Notes: generated by a model from the letters alone, not told the origin. A stretch of 64,000 nt of DNA from Maccoyibacter intestinihominis (GCF_040096355.1 NZ_JBBMEX010000007.1:119209-183208); one strand, 5' to 3'; numbered from the stretch's first letter, positions 52,567-62,811 are shown. Made by a program: numbers and translations.

Positions 52567-53625
52567 CTACCCTTCTGTATATCTCTTTCTCAATTGTCCA
52601 CAGGCACCATCTATGTCTCTGCCCATTTCCCTTCTAATAGTAACATTTATTGCATTTTTTTCAAGTTCTATTTTGAATTTCTCTGTTGCCGTATGATCCG
52701 GCTGCTTATAATTCCGCTCTTTGATTGGGTTGACCGGTATCAGATTCACATGACAGTTCATTCCATGGATCAGTCTGCTGAGTTCCTCTGCATCCTCTTT
52801 TGTATCATTGACTCCTGCCACTAAGCTGTACTCAAAGGTCACTCTCCTGCCTGTCTTTGAAAAATAATATTTGCAGGCATCGATCACTTCTTCGATGTCA
52901 TACTTATTTGCGATCGGCATCAGTTCCTGCCTCTTTTTCTGGTTTGAAGCATGCAGGGAAAGTGCTAATGTCATCTGTAATTTTTCTTCGGCAAGTTCCT
53001 TAATCTTCGGCACAATGCCACAGGTGGATACCGTCAGATTTCTCTGGCTGATGTTTAAGCCGTTTTCATCGGTCAGCATGGTAATAAAACGCAGCAGGTT
53101 TTCGTAGTTGTCTAACGGTTCTCCCGTTCCCATCACAACCACATTGGAGATCCGCTCTCCGATGTCTTCTCCTACGCGGTAAATCTGCTCTAACATCTCT
53201 GCCGGAGTCAGTCCTCTGACTAATCCGTCTAAGGTAGACGCACAGAAACGGCAGCCCATACGGCAGCCTGCCTGCGAGGAGATGCAGACGGAATTGCCGT
53301 GTTTATAGCGCATCAGCACGCTCTCTATCATATTTCCATCCGGCAGACGGAACAGATATTTTTTGGTTCCATCCAGTTTCGATGTCTGAATGGTCACCGG
53401 CTCTAAGACCGTCAGTTCTGCCTGCTCTTTTAACTTTTCCCGAAGTGCCTTTGATAAATTCGTCATCTCATCCCAGCTGCTCACATGGCGGACATGCATC
53501 CACTGATAGATCTGGGATGCCCGGAACGGCTTTTCTCCAATGGATGTCATAAACGCTTTCAATTCTGCTAAATCCATGGATTTGATGTCTGTTTTTCTAT
53601 GATTTTCACTCTGTATCTCACTCAT
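52567..53625 (-). CDS. rlmN: RlmN, 23S rRNA/tRNA adenine-C2 methyltransferase
   Basis: A 352-residue radical-SAM enzyme methylating A2503 of 23S rRNA and A37 of some tRNAs. The cluster motif is CRMGCRFCAS; KPFRASQIYQWMH, GTGEPLDNYENLLRF and the C-terminal RREMGRDIDGACGQL, which includes a catalytic Cys, are present. The start overlaps the rsmB stop by eight bases. Confidence 0.95.
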   Translation of the reverse strand: MSEIQSENHRKTDIKSMDLAELKAFMTSIGEKPFRASQIYQWMHVRHVSSWDEMTNLSKALREKLKEQAELTVLEPVTIQTSKLDGTKKYLFRLPDGNMIESVLMRYKHGNSVCISSQAGCRMGCRFCASTLDGLVRGLTPAEMLEQIYRVGEDIGERISNVVVMGTGEPLDNYENLLRFITMLTDENGLNISQRNLTVSTCGIVPKIKELAEEKLQMTLALSLHASNQKKRQELMPIANKYDIEEVIDACKYYFSKTGRRVTFEYSLVAGVNDTKEDAEELSRLIHGMNCHVNLIPVNPIKERNYKQPDHTATEKFKIELEKNAINVTIRREMGRDIDGACGQLRKRYTEG

Positions 53626-54934
53626 GTTTCTTTCCTTTTTTCATCCTTGCAACAAAGAATCCGTCATTTCCTTCTTCTCCTGGAAAAATCTGCTTTTGCA
53701 GTTCTACTTCCAGTTCCGGGTACTGCTCTGACAGCCACCTGACATTTTCCTCATTTTCCGCTTTATGGATCGTACAGGTACTGTAAAGAAGTGTTCCGCC
53801 CGGTTTGACATAACGCACTGCATTTTTTAGGATTTCCCTTTGCAGTGCCACAAGCTCTGCCTCTTTTTCTACGGTCATCTTATATTTGATATCTTTTTTT
53901 CTGCCTATCACACCAAGTCCCGAACACGGCAGATCTGCGATCACGACATCTGCTTTTTTCTCCCATGCCGCATCAAAAATCCTTGCATCCGCGCACTCTG
54001 CCTGCATATTAGATACCTGACATCTTCTGATATTTTCTTCGATCAAAAAGACTTTCTGTGGTGTCAGATCCCTTGCGATGACACGTCCCTTTCCATGCAT
54101 CTGTTGTGCCACATAAATGCTTTTACCACCCGGCGCGGCGCAGAGGTCTAAGACCACATCCTGCTCTTTTGCTCCTGCTTCCTTTGCCGCTGTCATGGAA
54201 CTGATGTCCTGTACATAAAAAAGTCCTTCCTGAAAGCTCTTTAGCTTATTCAGATAATCATAACCGGACAGGAATAAGGCATCCTCCATCTGCACAGCTT
54301 CCGATACCCTGACACCTTCGCTTTGCAGCCGGTCTATCAATTCTTGTTTCGTGATGCGTTCAGTATTGATCCGCACCGTGGTCGGCTGCTCTGTCAAAAA
54401 TGCCACCGCCATCTGCTCGGTACGCTCCATTCCATATTCATCCTTCCACTGACGGACTAACCACTCCGGAAGGGAGTAGATAACGGAAAGATACGCGACC
54501 GGTTCTTTTTCTTTCTCCGGATATGTGATGTTCTCTTTATTTCTTGCGATATTTCTAAGCACTCCGTTGACAAAACCTTTTAATGTATGGAACCCACGTT
54601 TTTTTGCCAACTTCACTGCCTCATTGCAGGCAGCAGAATCCGGCACTCCATCTAAAAAGCAGATCTGATAGACCGCACTCCTTAGGATGCAGCGGATGAC
54701 CGGTTTCATTTTATGTACTTTTGTATTGGAAAATGTATTGATGATATAATCTATCCGAATCTGGTATTCTAACGTTCCCTCTACTACTTTTGTAAGGAAG
54801 GCACGTTCTCTTTTTTCTAAATACTGGTATTTGTCCAGTGTGTTTTTTAACGCAATATGACTGTACTCGCCATCCCTTGTTACTGCTAAAAGGATGTCGA
54901 GTACAATCTCTCTCGTGTCTGTCTTATCAGTCAC
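53618..54934 (-). CDS. rsmB: 16S rRNA m5C967 methyltransferase RsmB
   Basis: A 438-residue enzyme: NusB-like RNA-binding N-terminus (about 5-130) and a SAM-dependent m5C methyltransferase domain with DLCAAPGGKSIYVAQQM, ADLPCSGLGVIGRKKDIK and the nucleophile in LLYSTCTIHKAENEE. The start is debatable: GTG 54934 lies eight bases after GGAGG, whereas ATG 54940 is only two bases after it and a TTG at 54949 overlaps it. The gene overlaps the end of the protease gene upstream by eight bases. Confidence 0.92.
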   Translation of the reverse strand: MTDKTDTREIVLDILLAVTRDGEYSHIALKNTLDKYQYLEKRERAFLTKVVEGTLEYQIRIDYIINTFSNTKVHKMKPVIRCILRSAVYQICFLDGVPDSAACNEAVKLAKKRGFHTLKGFVNGVLRNIARNKENITYPEKEKEPVAYLSVIYSLPEWLVRQWKDEYGMERTEQMAVAFLTEQPTTVRINTERITKQELIDRLQSEGVRVSEAVQMEDALFLSGYDYLNKLKSFQEGLFYVQDISSMTAAKEAGAKEQDVVLDLCAAPGGKSIYVAQQMHGKGRVIARDLTPQKVFLIEENIRRCQVSNMQAECADARIFDAAWEKKADVVIADLPCSGLGVIGRKKDIKYKMTVEKEAELVALQREILKNAVRYVKPGGTLLYSTCTIHKAENEENVRWLSEQYPELEVELQKQIFPGEEGNDGFFVARMKKGKKHE

Positions 54935-55625
54935 GGTCATTTCCTCCAAATAAGATGATCAGACGAAGTAGCTGCAGGATCGCTGCTGCCGCACTCGCCA
55001 CATAGGTCAGTGCCGCTGCTCTTAATACCCGTCTTGTATACTTCAATTCATCATCCTGAAGCATATTTGTGGTTCCTAAGATATGCAATGCACGGTTAGA
55101 CGCATTGAACTCTACCGGAAGTGTCACTAACTGAAACAGTACTGCTAAAGAGAAGAAAATGATTCCAAGCTGGATCAGAAAACTTCCGGTACTGCTGTTA
55201 AAGAACAGTCCGATAATGATCAACGGCCATGCCATAGTGGAGCCAAAGTTTGCCACCGGTACTAAATTTCCACGCAATGTCAGTGGAAAATATCCGGTCT
55301 GATGCTGGATCGCATGACCACATTCATGTGCTGCCACACCGATCGCTGCTACAGAAGTGCTTCCATAGACACTGTCGGAAAGGTTTAACACCTTGGTCTT
55401 TGGATTGTAATGGTCTGTCAGGTTTCCTGAAATATGTCCGACCTGCACATCATAGATGCCGGCATCGTGTAAGATCCGCTCCGCCGCCTGTGCTCCGGTC
55501 AGTCCTGACATACTGCGGTATTTTGAATATTTTGCATAAGTGGTTTTGACTCTTGCAGATGCGATCAGACAAATGATCGCTCCGATCACTACAAGAATGT
55601 AAGTTGGGTCCCACCAGTAGTACAT
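54927..55625 (-). CDS. YugP-like membrane zinc metallopeptidase
   Basis: A 232-residue membrane protein with an N-terminal helix, the zinc motif AAHECGHAIQH (HExxH) at about residues 117-127, and three to four further membrane segments. It is the YugP/DUF2312-type peptidase commonly encoded between fmt and rsmB in Clostridia. Substrate unknown. Its stop overlaps the rsmB start. A 76-base gap separates it from fmt. Confidence 0.85.
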   Translation of the reverse strand: MYYWWDPTYILVVIGAIICLIASARVKTTYAKYSKYRSMSGLTGAQAAERILHDAGIYDVQVGHISGNLTDHYNPKTKVLNLSDSVYGSTSVAAIGVAAHECGHAIQHQTGYFPLTLRGNLVPVANFGSTMAWPLIIIGLFFNSSTGSFLIQLGIIFFSLAVLFQLVTLPVEFNASNRALHILGTTNMLQDDELKYTRRVLRAAALTYVASAAAAILQLLRLIILFGGNDRD

Positions 55626-55701
55626 ATGAATTCCTCCTGTTTCTAATATTTTGTGCTTTTTTTCTGATACTGTTTTTATGAGTGTCTTTTAAGCAAACTC
55701 T

Positions 55702-56640
55702 CTAGGCATTTGTGCCAAGCACAGTTCCTTCTTCGAGCGAAACACCACATAAGAATGCCTCTGCGGTCATCCGTTTTTTGCCCTCTAACTGTATCTCGGT
55801 CGGAACTAAAATACCATCTTTTGTCTGGATGCCAAAGCTGTGCTTTTTGACGTTTACGATTGTGCCTGCCTTTGACGGATCACCACCATCTTCCACTGTC
55901 GCACCCCAGATTTTTAAGGTTTTTCCCTGATATTCGGTATAAGTTCCCGGCCAAGGATTCAGTCCACGGATCAGACGTTCTAATTCTACGGCACTCTTTG
56001 TAAAGTCCATCTCTCCGAAGGATTTCTTTATCATGCCTACCTGTGTTGCTTTCTCGTGATCCTGCGGTGTAAATTCTGCCGTTCCATCTTCAAGTGCCTG
56101 TAAAGTCTGAACTGCTAACTTAGCTCCAACCTCGGCTAAACGGTCGAACAGGCTTCCTCCGGTTTCATCTGGTGCAAGTGTCACCTCTTCTTTTAAGATC
56201 ATATCTCCGGTATCGAGTCCCTCATCCATACGCATCGTGGTCACGCCGCTGACTTTTTCTCCATTGATGACTGCCCACTGGATCGGTGCTGCTCCACGGT
56301 ATTTCGGAAGCAGGGATGCATGAACGTTCACACAGCAGTATTTTGGCATTTCTAAAATCTCTTTTGGCAGAATCTGTCCAAATGCCACAACGACAATACA
56401 GTCCGGCTGATATTTTTTCAGATATTCAATGCTTTCTGCTTCTCTCACACGTTTTGGCTGGAATACCTCTATATTATGTGCAAGAGCTGCTTCTTTTACC
56501 GGCGGATATTGCAGTTTTTTACTTCTTCCACGCGGTTTATCCGGCTGTGTGACCACCAGAGCTACCTCATGTCCTGCCTCGATCAGCGCTTCTAATGTCC
56601 CCACCGCAAAATCCGGTGTTCCCATAAAAATCAATCTCAT
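55702..56640 (-). CDS. fmt: Methionyl-tRNA formyltransferase
   Basis: A 312-residue enzyme formylating initiator Met-tRNA with 10-formyl-tetrahydrofolate. MRLIFMGTPDFAVGTLEALI, the catalytic NVHASLLPKYRGAAPIQWA with N-H pair, and LDTGDMILKEEV are diagnostic; the C-terminal tRNA-binding domain is complete. Two bases follow the def stop. Confidence 0.96.
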   Translation of the reverse strand: MRLIFMGTPDFAVGTLEALIEAGHEVALVVTQPDKPRGRSKKLQYPPVKEAALAHNIEVFQPKRVREAESIEYLKKYQPDCIVVVAFGQILPKEILEMPKYCCVNVHASLLPKYRGAAPIQWAVINGEKVSGVTTMRMDEGLDTGDMILKEEVTLAPDETGGSLFDRLAEVGAKLAVQTLQALEDGTAEFTPQDHEKATQVGMIKKSFGEMDFTKSAVELERLIRGLNPWPGTYTEYQGKTLKIWGATVEDGGDPSKAGTIVNVKKHSFGIQTKDGILVPTEIQLEGKKRMTAEAFLCGVSLEEGTVLGTNA

Positions 56641-56642
56641 GT

Positions 56643-57119
56643 CTATTCCTCTTCTTCCTCATAACGCACATCAAACAGATCACCTTCTACCAGCTCTGTA
56701 TACAGATGTCCGTCTAAGTGGTCTATTTCATGGCAGAATGCTCTTGCAAGAAGCTCTGTACCTTCTAATTCACGCTCTACCATATTTTCATCTAATGCCC
56801 GCACTTTGACATAATTTGGTCTGGTGACTACTCCTGCTTTTCCAGGAAGGCTTAAGCATCCCTCATCTCCGGTCTGGCTGCCCTCTGTCTCTAAGATCTC
56901 CGGATTGATCAATACGATCGGTCCGTCTCCTACATCAATGACTACGATACGCTTTAAGATGCCGACCTGGCATGCCGCAAGTCCTACGCCGTTTGCATGA
57001 TCCATCGTTTCTATCATGTCCTCGATCAGCGTTGCTATTCTCGGAGTCATCTCCGTTACCTCTCTGCATCGTTTATTTAATACTTCATCTCCCTGAATAC
57101 GAATGGTTCTAAGTGCCAT
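56643..57119 (-). CDS. def: Peptide deformylase
   Basis: A 158-residue metalloenzyme removing the N-formyl group of new proteins. All three motifs are present: GVGLAACQVG, EGCLSLPG and the metal site FCHEIDHLDGHLY. ATG 57119 (MALRTIRIQG) follows GAGAGGGACATT; the frame is open 25 codons farther upstream but without a start signal. Between priA and fmt in the operon. Confidence 0.95.
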   Translation of the reverse strand: MALRTIRIQGDEVLNKRCREVTEMTPRIATLIEDMIETMDHANGVGLAACQVGILKRIVVIDVGDGPIVLINPEILETEGSQTGDEGCLSLPGKAGVVTRPNYVKVRALDENMVERELEGTELLARAFCHEIDHLDGHLYTELVEGDLFDVRYEEEEE

Positions 57120-57141
57120 AATGTCCCTCTCTTTCTCCTGT

Positions 57142-59373
57142 CTAAAACCCATGTACCGGATTGAAATCAAACTGTATGCCAATCCCGTTCCCAAACGGTT
57201 CTTTTTCTAAATATTGTTCTAAGCTGTCCTTTATCTCCACTAATGTATCATAATTTCCACATTTTAGATAGAGGACCTTGCGATAAATATCATTGATCTT
57301 TGCAACTGCCGGCTCTGTCGGTCCAATGACTGCCACGGTCTTTAGTTGCATCTGTGCGATCTTTTTTTCTATCTGCTCTGCCGCTTTTGTAGCGTTTTCT
57401 TCCTCTCTCGAAGAAATCAGTATGACTAAAAGATTCCAGACCGGCGGATAATTCAAAAGGTCACGATAACGGATCTCCTGTTCATAGAACATCCGGTAAT
57501 CCTGTTCTTTTGCCGCCTCGATACTGTAGTGTTCCGGTGTATAAGTCTGGATGACCACCTCGCCCGGTTCACTTCCCCTGCCTGCTCTTCCTGCCGCCTG
57601 CGTTAAAAGCTGGAATGTACGCTCTGCGGAATGATAGTCATGGATATAGAGTGACATATCTGCCGCTAGGACTCCTACTAAGGTCACATTTGGAAAATCA
57701 TGTCCTTTTACGATCATCTGGGTCCCTATCAGGATATCTGCCTCCCTGTTTGAAAATGCAGATAAGATCTTCTCATATCCGTCTTTTGTCCGTGTCGTAT
57801 CCATATCCATGCGGATCGTTCTCGCCTCGGGAAAACGTTTTTTTACGATCTCTTCGATCTTTTGTGTCCCCGCCTTAAAACCACCGATATATTTAGAACC
57901 ACATACCGGACAGACCTTTGGCTGTTCTGTTTCATAGCCGCAGTAATGGCAGATGAGTCTGCCGCCCTGATGCTGGCTTAAGGAAACATCACAATGCGGG
58001 CATTTGATGACATTTCCACAGGCACGGCAGGACACAAATCCCGCTAAGCCCCTGCGGTTTAAAAAAAGCATCATCTGTTCGCCTTTATGCAGCCTTTCTT
58101 CCATCAATTCCTGTAATTTTACACTTAGGATGGAACGGTTTCCCTGCTTTAATTCATCCCTTAAGTCGATGACATGACATACGGGAAGTGGGCGGTTCTG
58201 TACCCGCTCGGTCAGTTCTAACAGTGTGTACTCGCCTTTTTTTGCCTTATAATAACTCTCTAAGGATGGCGTTGCGGAACCTAATACTAACGTTGCACCG
58301 CACAACTCTGCCCGCTTTGCCGCTACTTCTCTGGCATGATACCTTGGAACGGTCTCACTTTTATAAGAAGTCTCATGTTCCTCATCTATTATCATAATGC
58401 CTAAATTTGAAAACGGTGTGAACAATGCCGAACGCGGACCGATCATGACATCAATTTCTCCATTTTTTGCCCGCTGATACTGGTCAAAACGCTCCCCTAA
58501 AGAAAGTCTTGAATTCAGGATCGAGACCCGCTCGCCAAAACGGTTATAAAACCGCATGACTGTCTGATAAGTTAAGGCGATCTCCGGGATCAGAACGATG
58601 GCCTGTTTTCCCTGCGCCACCGTTCTTGCGATCAGTTCCATATAGACTTCCGTCTTACCGCTTCCCGTAACACCATGCAAAAGGTAGGTCTTTGGCTGAT
58701 GGTTTTTCATCTGTTCCCAGACAGTGTCCACTACGTTTTGCTGGGCAGCATTTAAGACTGTAACATTTCCGCTCTTTTTGAGATGCGCCACCGGATTCCG
58801 GTAATCCCTCTTAGAAATGGTCTTTACGATCCCCTGTTCTTCTAAGGCATGGATGACTGCGGTAGAGACTCCGAGCTTTTTCGTAATGATCTCTTTTGGC
58901 AGCTCTCCCTGTTCGATCAGGGCTTCTAATAACCGTTCCCTTGCCACACTGTTCTTACGGTTTTTTTCTAAAAAAAGAGTTCTCGCCGCCTGCGGCTCTA
59001 ATGCTAAGGCGATCGTCTGCTTTTGTTTTTCATTCTCTTTCCGCTTGATCGGAAGCACGGTCTTAAGTGCCTGGTTCATGGTCCCGCCATAGTTTTTGCG
59101 CATCCATGCCGCTAAAGAGATCAGCTCCGCCTCGATCGGTATCCCATCCGTCTTAATATTAAATATAGGTTTAATTTTCGCAGGATCAAAGGAAGGTTCG
59201 GTGGTCAGATTTACCACATAACCCGTGATCCTTCTGCTTCCTTTTCCAAACGGCACTTCGATGGGCATTCCGATCCCAATGTCCTGTTCTAATTCTTCCG
59301 GCACCAGATACTGAAACGTTCTATCTAATTTTTCTAATGAGATATCAATGATAATATCTGCATATAATGCCAT
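57142..59373 (-). CDS. priA: Primosomal protein N' (replication restart helicase PriA)
   Basis: A 743-residue DEXH helicase that restarts stalled forks. The N-terminal 3' binding domain, Walker A GVTGSGKTEVYMEL, Walker B IIDEEHETSYK, the paired zinc motifs (CRACGNVIKCPHC and CHYCGYETEQPKVCPVC) and helicase motif VI GRAGRGSEPGEV are intact. It begins three bases after murE. Confidence 0.95.
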   Translation of the reverse strand: MALYADIIIDISLEKLDRTFQYLVPEELEQDIGIGMPIEVPFGKGSRRITGYVVNLTTEPSFDPAKIKPIFNIKTDGIPIEAELISLAAWMRKNYGGTMNQALKTVLPIKRKENEKQKQTIALALEPQAARTLFLEKNRKNSVARERLLEALIEQGELPKEIITKKLGVSTAVIHALEEQGIVKTISKRDYRNPVAHLKKSGNVTVLNAAQQNVVDTVWEQMKNHQPKTYLLHGVTGSGKTEVYMELIARTVAQGKQAIVLIPEIALTYQTVMRFYNRFGERVSILNSRLSLGERFDQYQRAKNGEIDVMIGPRSALFTPFSNLGIMIIDEEHETSYKSETVPRYHAREVAAKRAELCGATLVLGSATPSLESYYKAKKGEYTLLELTERVQNRPLPVCHVIDLRDELKQGNRSILSVKLQELMEERLHKGEQMMLFLNRRGLAGFVSCRACGNVIKCPHCDVSLSQHQGGRLICHYCGYETEQPKVCPVCGSKYIGGFKAGTQKIEEIVKKRFPEARTIRMDMDTTRTKDGYEKILSAFSNREADILIGTQMIVKGHDFPNVTLVGVLAADMSLYIHDYHSAERTFQLLTQAAGRAGRGSEPGEVVIQTYTPEHYSIEAAKEQDYRMFYEQEIRYRDLLNYPPVWNLLVILISSREEENATKAAEQIEKKIAQMQLKTVAVIGPTEPAVAKINDIYRKVLYLKCGNYDTLVEIKDSLEQYLEKEPFGNGIGIQFDFNPVHGF

Positions 59374-59376
59374 CTT

Positions 59377-60846
59377 TTATTCTCCATGTAATTCTTTTAA
59401 GACTTCTGCGATCAGAACTCTTTCGTCCATCGGATGTTTCACGCCTTTGATCTCCTGATAGTCCTCATGCCCTTTTCCTGCAAGGACTATGACATCTCCC
59501 GGTTTTCCATGCTCGATGGCATAGCGGATGGCTTCTTTTCTGTCGATGATCTCAATGTATTTTCCATCTGTTTTCTCAATTCCTGTTTTAATATCATCGA
59601 TGATCGCCTGTGGTTCCTCAAATCGTGGGTTATCTGATGTGATAATCGTAAAGTCTGCAAGTCTTCCCGATACCTCACCCATCTCGTAGCGACGCAGTTT
59701 AGAACGGTTGCCGCCGCATCCAAAGACACAGACTAAACGCTCCGGTCCGTATTCTTTTAAGGTACTTAACAGGCTCTCAAGGCTCATCGCATTATGTGCA
59801 TAGTCGATCATCAATGTAAATTCATCGGAAACTTTTACCATCTCAATCCTGCCACGCGTCTTTGCCTCTTTAAGCGCCTTTTTCATATCCTCCACGGAAA
59901 CATTAAAGTGATGACAGATCGCAATGGCTGTCAGGGAATTGTATACACTGAATTTTCCCGGAACATCTATCTCTACATCAAAATTTAAAAGTCCCTCTAC
60001 AGTATAGGCAACCCCTAAATATCCCGGACGTTTTACTAATTTCGTATTGACTGCATGGATATCCGCATCTTTGGAAAATCCAAAGGTTTCCACCTCGCAG
60101 GTATGTCCTTTTAAAATCTCTTCCACATGGGCATCATCTTTATTGACGATTCCTAAACGACACTGGCGGAACAGCATGGACTTGCAGGCAAGATACTCTT
60201 CAAAGGATGCATGCTCGTTTGGTCCGATATGATCCGGTTCAATATTCGTGAATATTCCGATTTCAAATACAAATCCTGCCGTACGATGCATCATCAGTCC
60301 CTGAGAGGATACCTCCATGACACAGCAGTCACAGCCTGTTTCCACCATTTTATGAAAATACTCCTGTATAATATAGGACTCCGGTGTCGTGTTGCTTGCC
60401 GGAATGACTTCATCCCCGATGATCGCCTCGATCGTACCGATCAGACCGACTTTATAGCCTGCACTCTCTAAAATGGATTTTACCATATAGGTCGTGGTCG
60501 TCTTTCCTTTAGTTCCGGTTACACCGATGACACGCATTTTCTCCGCCGGATGGTCAAAATATGCTGCTGATAAAAGTGCTAAGGCATAGCGGGTATCTTC
60601 GACTTTGATAACCGTTACCCCTTCTGGTGCTTCTACATCCTCCTGCACCACGATCGCAGCGGCTCCTTTTTGTGCCACTTCCCCAACAAACTTGTGTCCG
60701 TCCACTGCCGTACCTTTGATGCAGACAAACAGATCGTCTTTCCCTGCTTTTCTCGAATCATAAATCAAATGTGAAATCTCAATGTCAGGGTTCCCCTGCA
60801 CACATTGATAATCTAATCTTTCTAATAATTTTTTCAGAGCTGGCAT
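59377..60846 (-). CDS. murE: UDP-MurNAc-tripeptide synthetase MurE (meso-diaminopimelate type)
   Basis: A 489-residue Mur ligase adding the third residue of the peptidoglycan stem peptide. The P-loop is GVTGTKGKTTTTYM, with NTTPESY, EVSSQGLMMHRTAGF and the specificity motif TSDNPRFEEP; DNPR indicates meso-DAP rather than lysine. The second of two close ATGs (60846) is preferred, as GAGGA overlaps the first. It heads the long operon that runs to thiN; no clear promoter was picked out upstream. Confidence 0.94.
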   Translation of the reverse strand: MPALKKLLERLDYQCVQGNPDIEISHLIYDSRKAGKDDLFVCIKGTAVDGHKFVGEVAQKGAAAIVVQEDVEAPEGVTVIKVEDTRYALALLSAAYFDHPAEKMRVIGVTGTKGKTTTTYMVKSILESAGYKVGLIGTIEAIIGDEVIPASNTTPESYIIQEYFHKMVETGCDCCVMEVSSQGLMMHRTAGFVFEIGIFTNIEPDHIGPNEHASFEEYLACKSMLFRQCRLGIVNKDDAHVEEILKGHTCEVETFGFSKDADIHAVNTKLVKRPGYLGVAYTVEGLLNFDVEIDVPGKFSVYNSLTAIAICHHFNVSVEDMKKALKEAKTRGRIEMVKVSDEFTLMIDYAHNAMSLESLLSTLKEYGPERLVCVFGCGGNRSKLRRYEMGEVSGRLADFTIITSDNPRFEEPQAIIDDIKTGIEKTDGKYIEIIDRKEAIRYAIEHGKPGDVIVLAGKGHEDYQEIKGVKHPMDERVLIAEVLKELHGE

Positions 60847-60930
60847 AAGCATTCCTCTTTTCCTTTTTTATCTTTTCTAATAATAACGGACTTTGCACCT
60901 CAAGTCAATTTCACGCATAAACTTTCCGCA

Positions 60931-61344
60931 ATGGAACATACTGTTTTTATGAAGAAAAATTTTTTAATCTGTGGGCTGACGGGATGGTGTATGGAGATCA
61001 TCTTTACCTCGTTTCACGCCTTTTTTAATAAGGATTTCCGACTCAAAGGGCAGACCTCTATCTGGATGTTTCCGATTTACGGACTCGCTGCACTGATCCA
61101 TCCGATGCATCATCAGATGGAGGACAAGCCTGCTCTTTACCGCGGCAGTGTCTATACCCTTGGTATTTTCACCTGTGAATATATCAGTGGTTCTCTTTTA
61201 AAAAAACATCATATGTGTCCCTGGGACTATAACAATGCCAAAACAAATGTCGATGGTGTCATCCGTTTGGATTATGCACCGTTTTGGTTAGCGGCAGGAT
61301 TGATCTTTGAAAAAATCTTAAGTATTTCGGATTCTGAATCTTGA
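60931..61344 (+). CDS. Small membrane protein of the putative ABC-transporter permease (CmpB-like) family
   Basis: A 137-residue protein with three to four membrane segments: FLICGLTGWCMEIIFTSF, WMFPIYGLAALIHPM, YTLGIFTCEYISGSLL and FWLAAGLIFEKIL, and a conserved CPWDYNNAKTNVDGVIRLDY loop. The pattern is the PF06541-type family called putative ABC permease; no function is established. Two starts are possible (60931 and 60949), neither with a good ribosome site. It is divergent from murE, and its stop overlaps the pyrB -35 box. Confidence 0.75.
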   Translation: MEHTVFMKKNFLICGLTGWCMEIIFTSFHAFFNKDFRLKGQTSIWMFPIYGLAALIHPMHHQMEDKPALYRGSVYTLGIFTCEYISGSLLKKHHMCPWDYNNAKTNVDGVIRLDYAPFWLAAGLIFEKILSISDSES

Positions 61345-61369
61345 AAATTTCGGACAACTATTATATGAT
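61341..61369 (+). promoter_or_regulatory. Promoter of pyrBI
   Basis: TTGAAA (61341-61346), 17 bases, TATGAT (61364-61369). The leader to the ATG is only about 20 bases, which leaves no room for a PyrR attenuator or UTP-sensing terminator of the usual kind. Confidence 0.7.
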
Positions 61370-61396
61370 AGTAAAAATCACTTAAGGAGGAACACT

Positions 61397-62314
61397 ATGC
61401 GACATTTAATGAGTCCGTTGGATTTTTCCGTTGAAGAGTTGGATGAGCTTTTAAATCTTGCCAATGACATCGAAAAAGATCCCAAAAAATATGCACATGC
61501 ATGCGATGGAAAAAAGCTTGCCACCTGTTTTTATGAACCGAGCACCAGAACCCGTCTTTCTTTTGAAGCTGCCATGTTAAATCTTGGAGGCAGTGTTCTT
61601 GGTTTTTCCAGTGCCGATTCGAGTTCAGCAGCAAAAGGCGAAAGCGTTTCCGATACGATCCGTATTATTTCCTGTTACGCAGACATCTGTGCGATGCGTC
61701 ATCCAAAAGAAGGAGCTCCTCTTGTTGCTTCTCTTCATTCCAATATTCCAGTTATCAATGCCGGAGACGGCGGTCATCAACATCCTACACAAACTCTTAC
61801 CGATTTATTAACCATTCACAGTTTAAAAGGCAGATTGGACAATCTGACGATCGGTTTGTGCGGCGATTTAAAGTTCGGACGTACCGTTCACTCTCTGATC
61901 AATGCCCTGATCCGTTATCCGGGCATCCGTTTTGTATTGATCTCACCGGAGGAATTAAAAGTACCAAGTTATATCCGCGAAGAGGTCTTAAACCGCAATC
62001 ATATCCCATATGAAGAGGTCATCCGCTTAGAAGATGCCATGGACAAACTGGACATTCTCTATATGACACGCGTACAAAAGGAACGTTTCTTCAATGAAGA
62101 GGACTATGTGCGCATGAAGGATTTTTACATTTTAGATAAGAAAAAAATGGAGTTGGCTCCAAAGGATATGTTAGTACTCCATCCGCTTCCTCGTGTCAAT
62201 GAAATTTCCGTTGAGGTAGACAATGATCCGCGTGCTGTTTACTTCAAACAGGCACAGTATGGTGTCTATGTACGAATGGCACTGATCCTGACTCTACTTG
62301 GAATTCAGGTATAA
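61397..62314 (+). CDS. pyrB: Aspartate carbamoyltransferase catalytic subunit
   Basis: A 305-residue enzyme for the first committed step of pyrimidine synthesis. The carbamoyl-phosphate loop FYEPSTRTRLSFEAAM, HPTQTLTDLLTIH, CGDLKFGRTVHSL and VLHPLPRVNE are all present. AAGGAGGAAC precedes the ATG. The regulatory subunit follows 38 bases later, so this is the class B (dodecameric, allosteric) type. Confidence 0.96.
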   Translation: MRHLMSPLDFSVEELDELLNLANDIEKDPKKYAHACDGKKLATCFYEPSTRTRLSFEAAMLNLGGSVLGFSSADSSSAAKGESVSDTIRIISCYADICAMRHPKEGAPLVASLHSNIPVINAGDGGHQHPTQTLTDLLTIHSLKGRLDNLTIGLCGDLKFGRTVHSLINALIRYPGIRFVLISPEELKVPSYIREEVLNRNHIPYEEVIRLEDAMDKLDILYMTRVQKERFFNEEDYVRMKDFYILDKKKMELAPKDMLVLHPLPRVNEISVEVDNDPRAVYFKQAQYGVYVRMALILTLLGIQV

Positions 62315-62352
62315 ATGACAGTTGAAAACACGACAAACAGGAGGACAACTAT

Positions 62353-62784
62353 ATGTTAAATATCAGTGGAATCAGCGAAGGTTTTGTGCTTGATCACATT
62401 CAAGCAGGCATGAGTCTGAAAATCTATCACGACCTTGGATTGGATAAATTAGACTGCACCGTTGCGATCATCAAGAACGCCAGAAGCAGCAAAATGGGCA
62501 CAAAAGATATTATCAAAGTGGAATGCAGCATTGATGCTCTCGACCTTGACATCTTAGGATTTATCGACCACAACATTACCGTCAACATCATCAAAGGTGA
62601 TACGATCGTTGAAAAGCGAAAACTCCACCTTCCAAAACAGGTTAAGAATGTCATCCGCTGCAAGAATCCAAGATGCATTACTTCGATCGAACAGGAACTT
62701 GACCAGATTTTTATTTTAACGGACAAAGAACATGCCGTTTACCGTTGCAAATATTGTGAGGAAAAATTCCGCTCATTAAAATAA
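62353..62784 (+). CDS. pyrI: Aspartate carbamoyltransferase regulatory subunit
   Basis: A 143-residue subunit giving nucleotide control to PyrB. The N-terminal allosteric domain (EGFVLDHIQAGMSLKIYHDL) is followed by a zinc domain with four Cys in CKNPRC and CKYCEEKF. GGAGGACAACT precedes the ATG. A terminator follows at 62812. Confidence 0.95.
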   Translation: MLNISGISEGFVLDHIQAGMSLKIYHDLGLDKLDCTVAIIKNARSSKMGTKDIIKVECSIDALDLDILGFIDHNITVNIIKGDTIVEKRKLHLPKQVKNVIRCKNPRCITSIEQELDQIFILTDKEHAVYRCKYCEEKFRSLK

Positions 62785-62811
62785 TTTTCGATTTATTTCT
62801 ATACAGGTTCA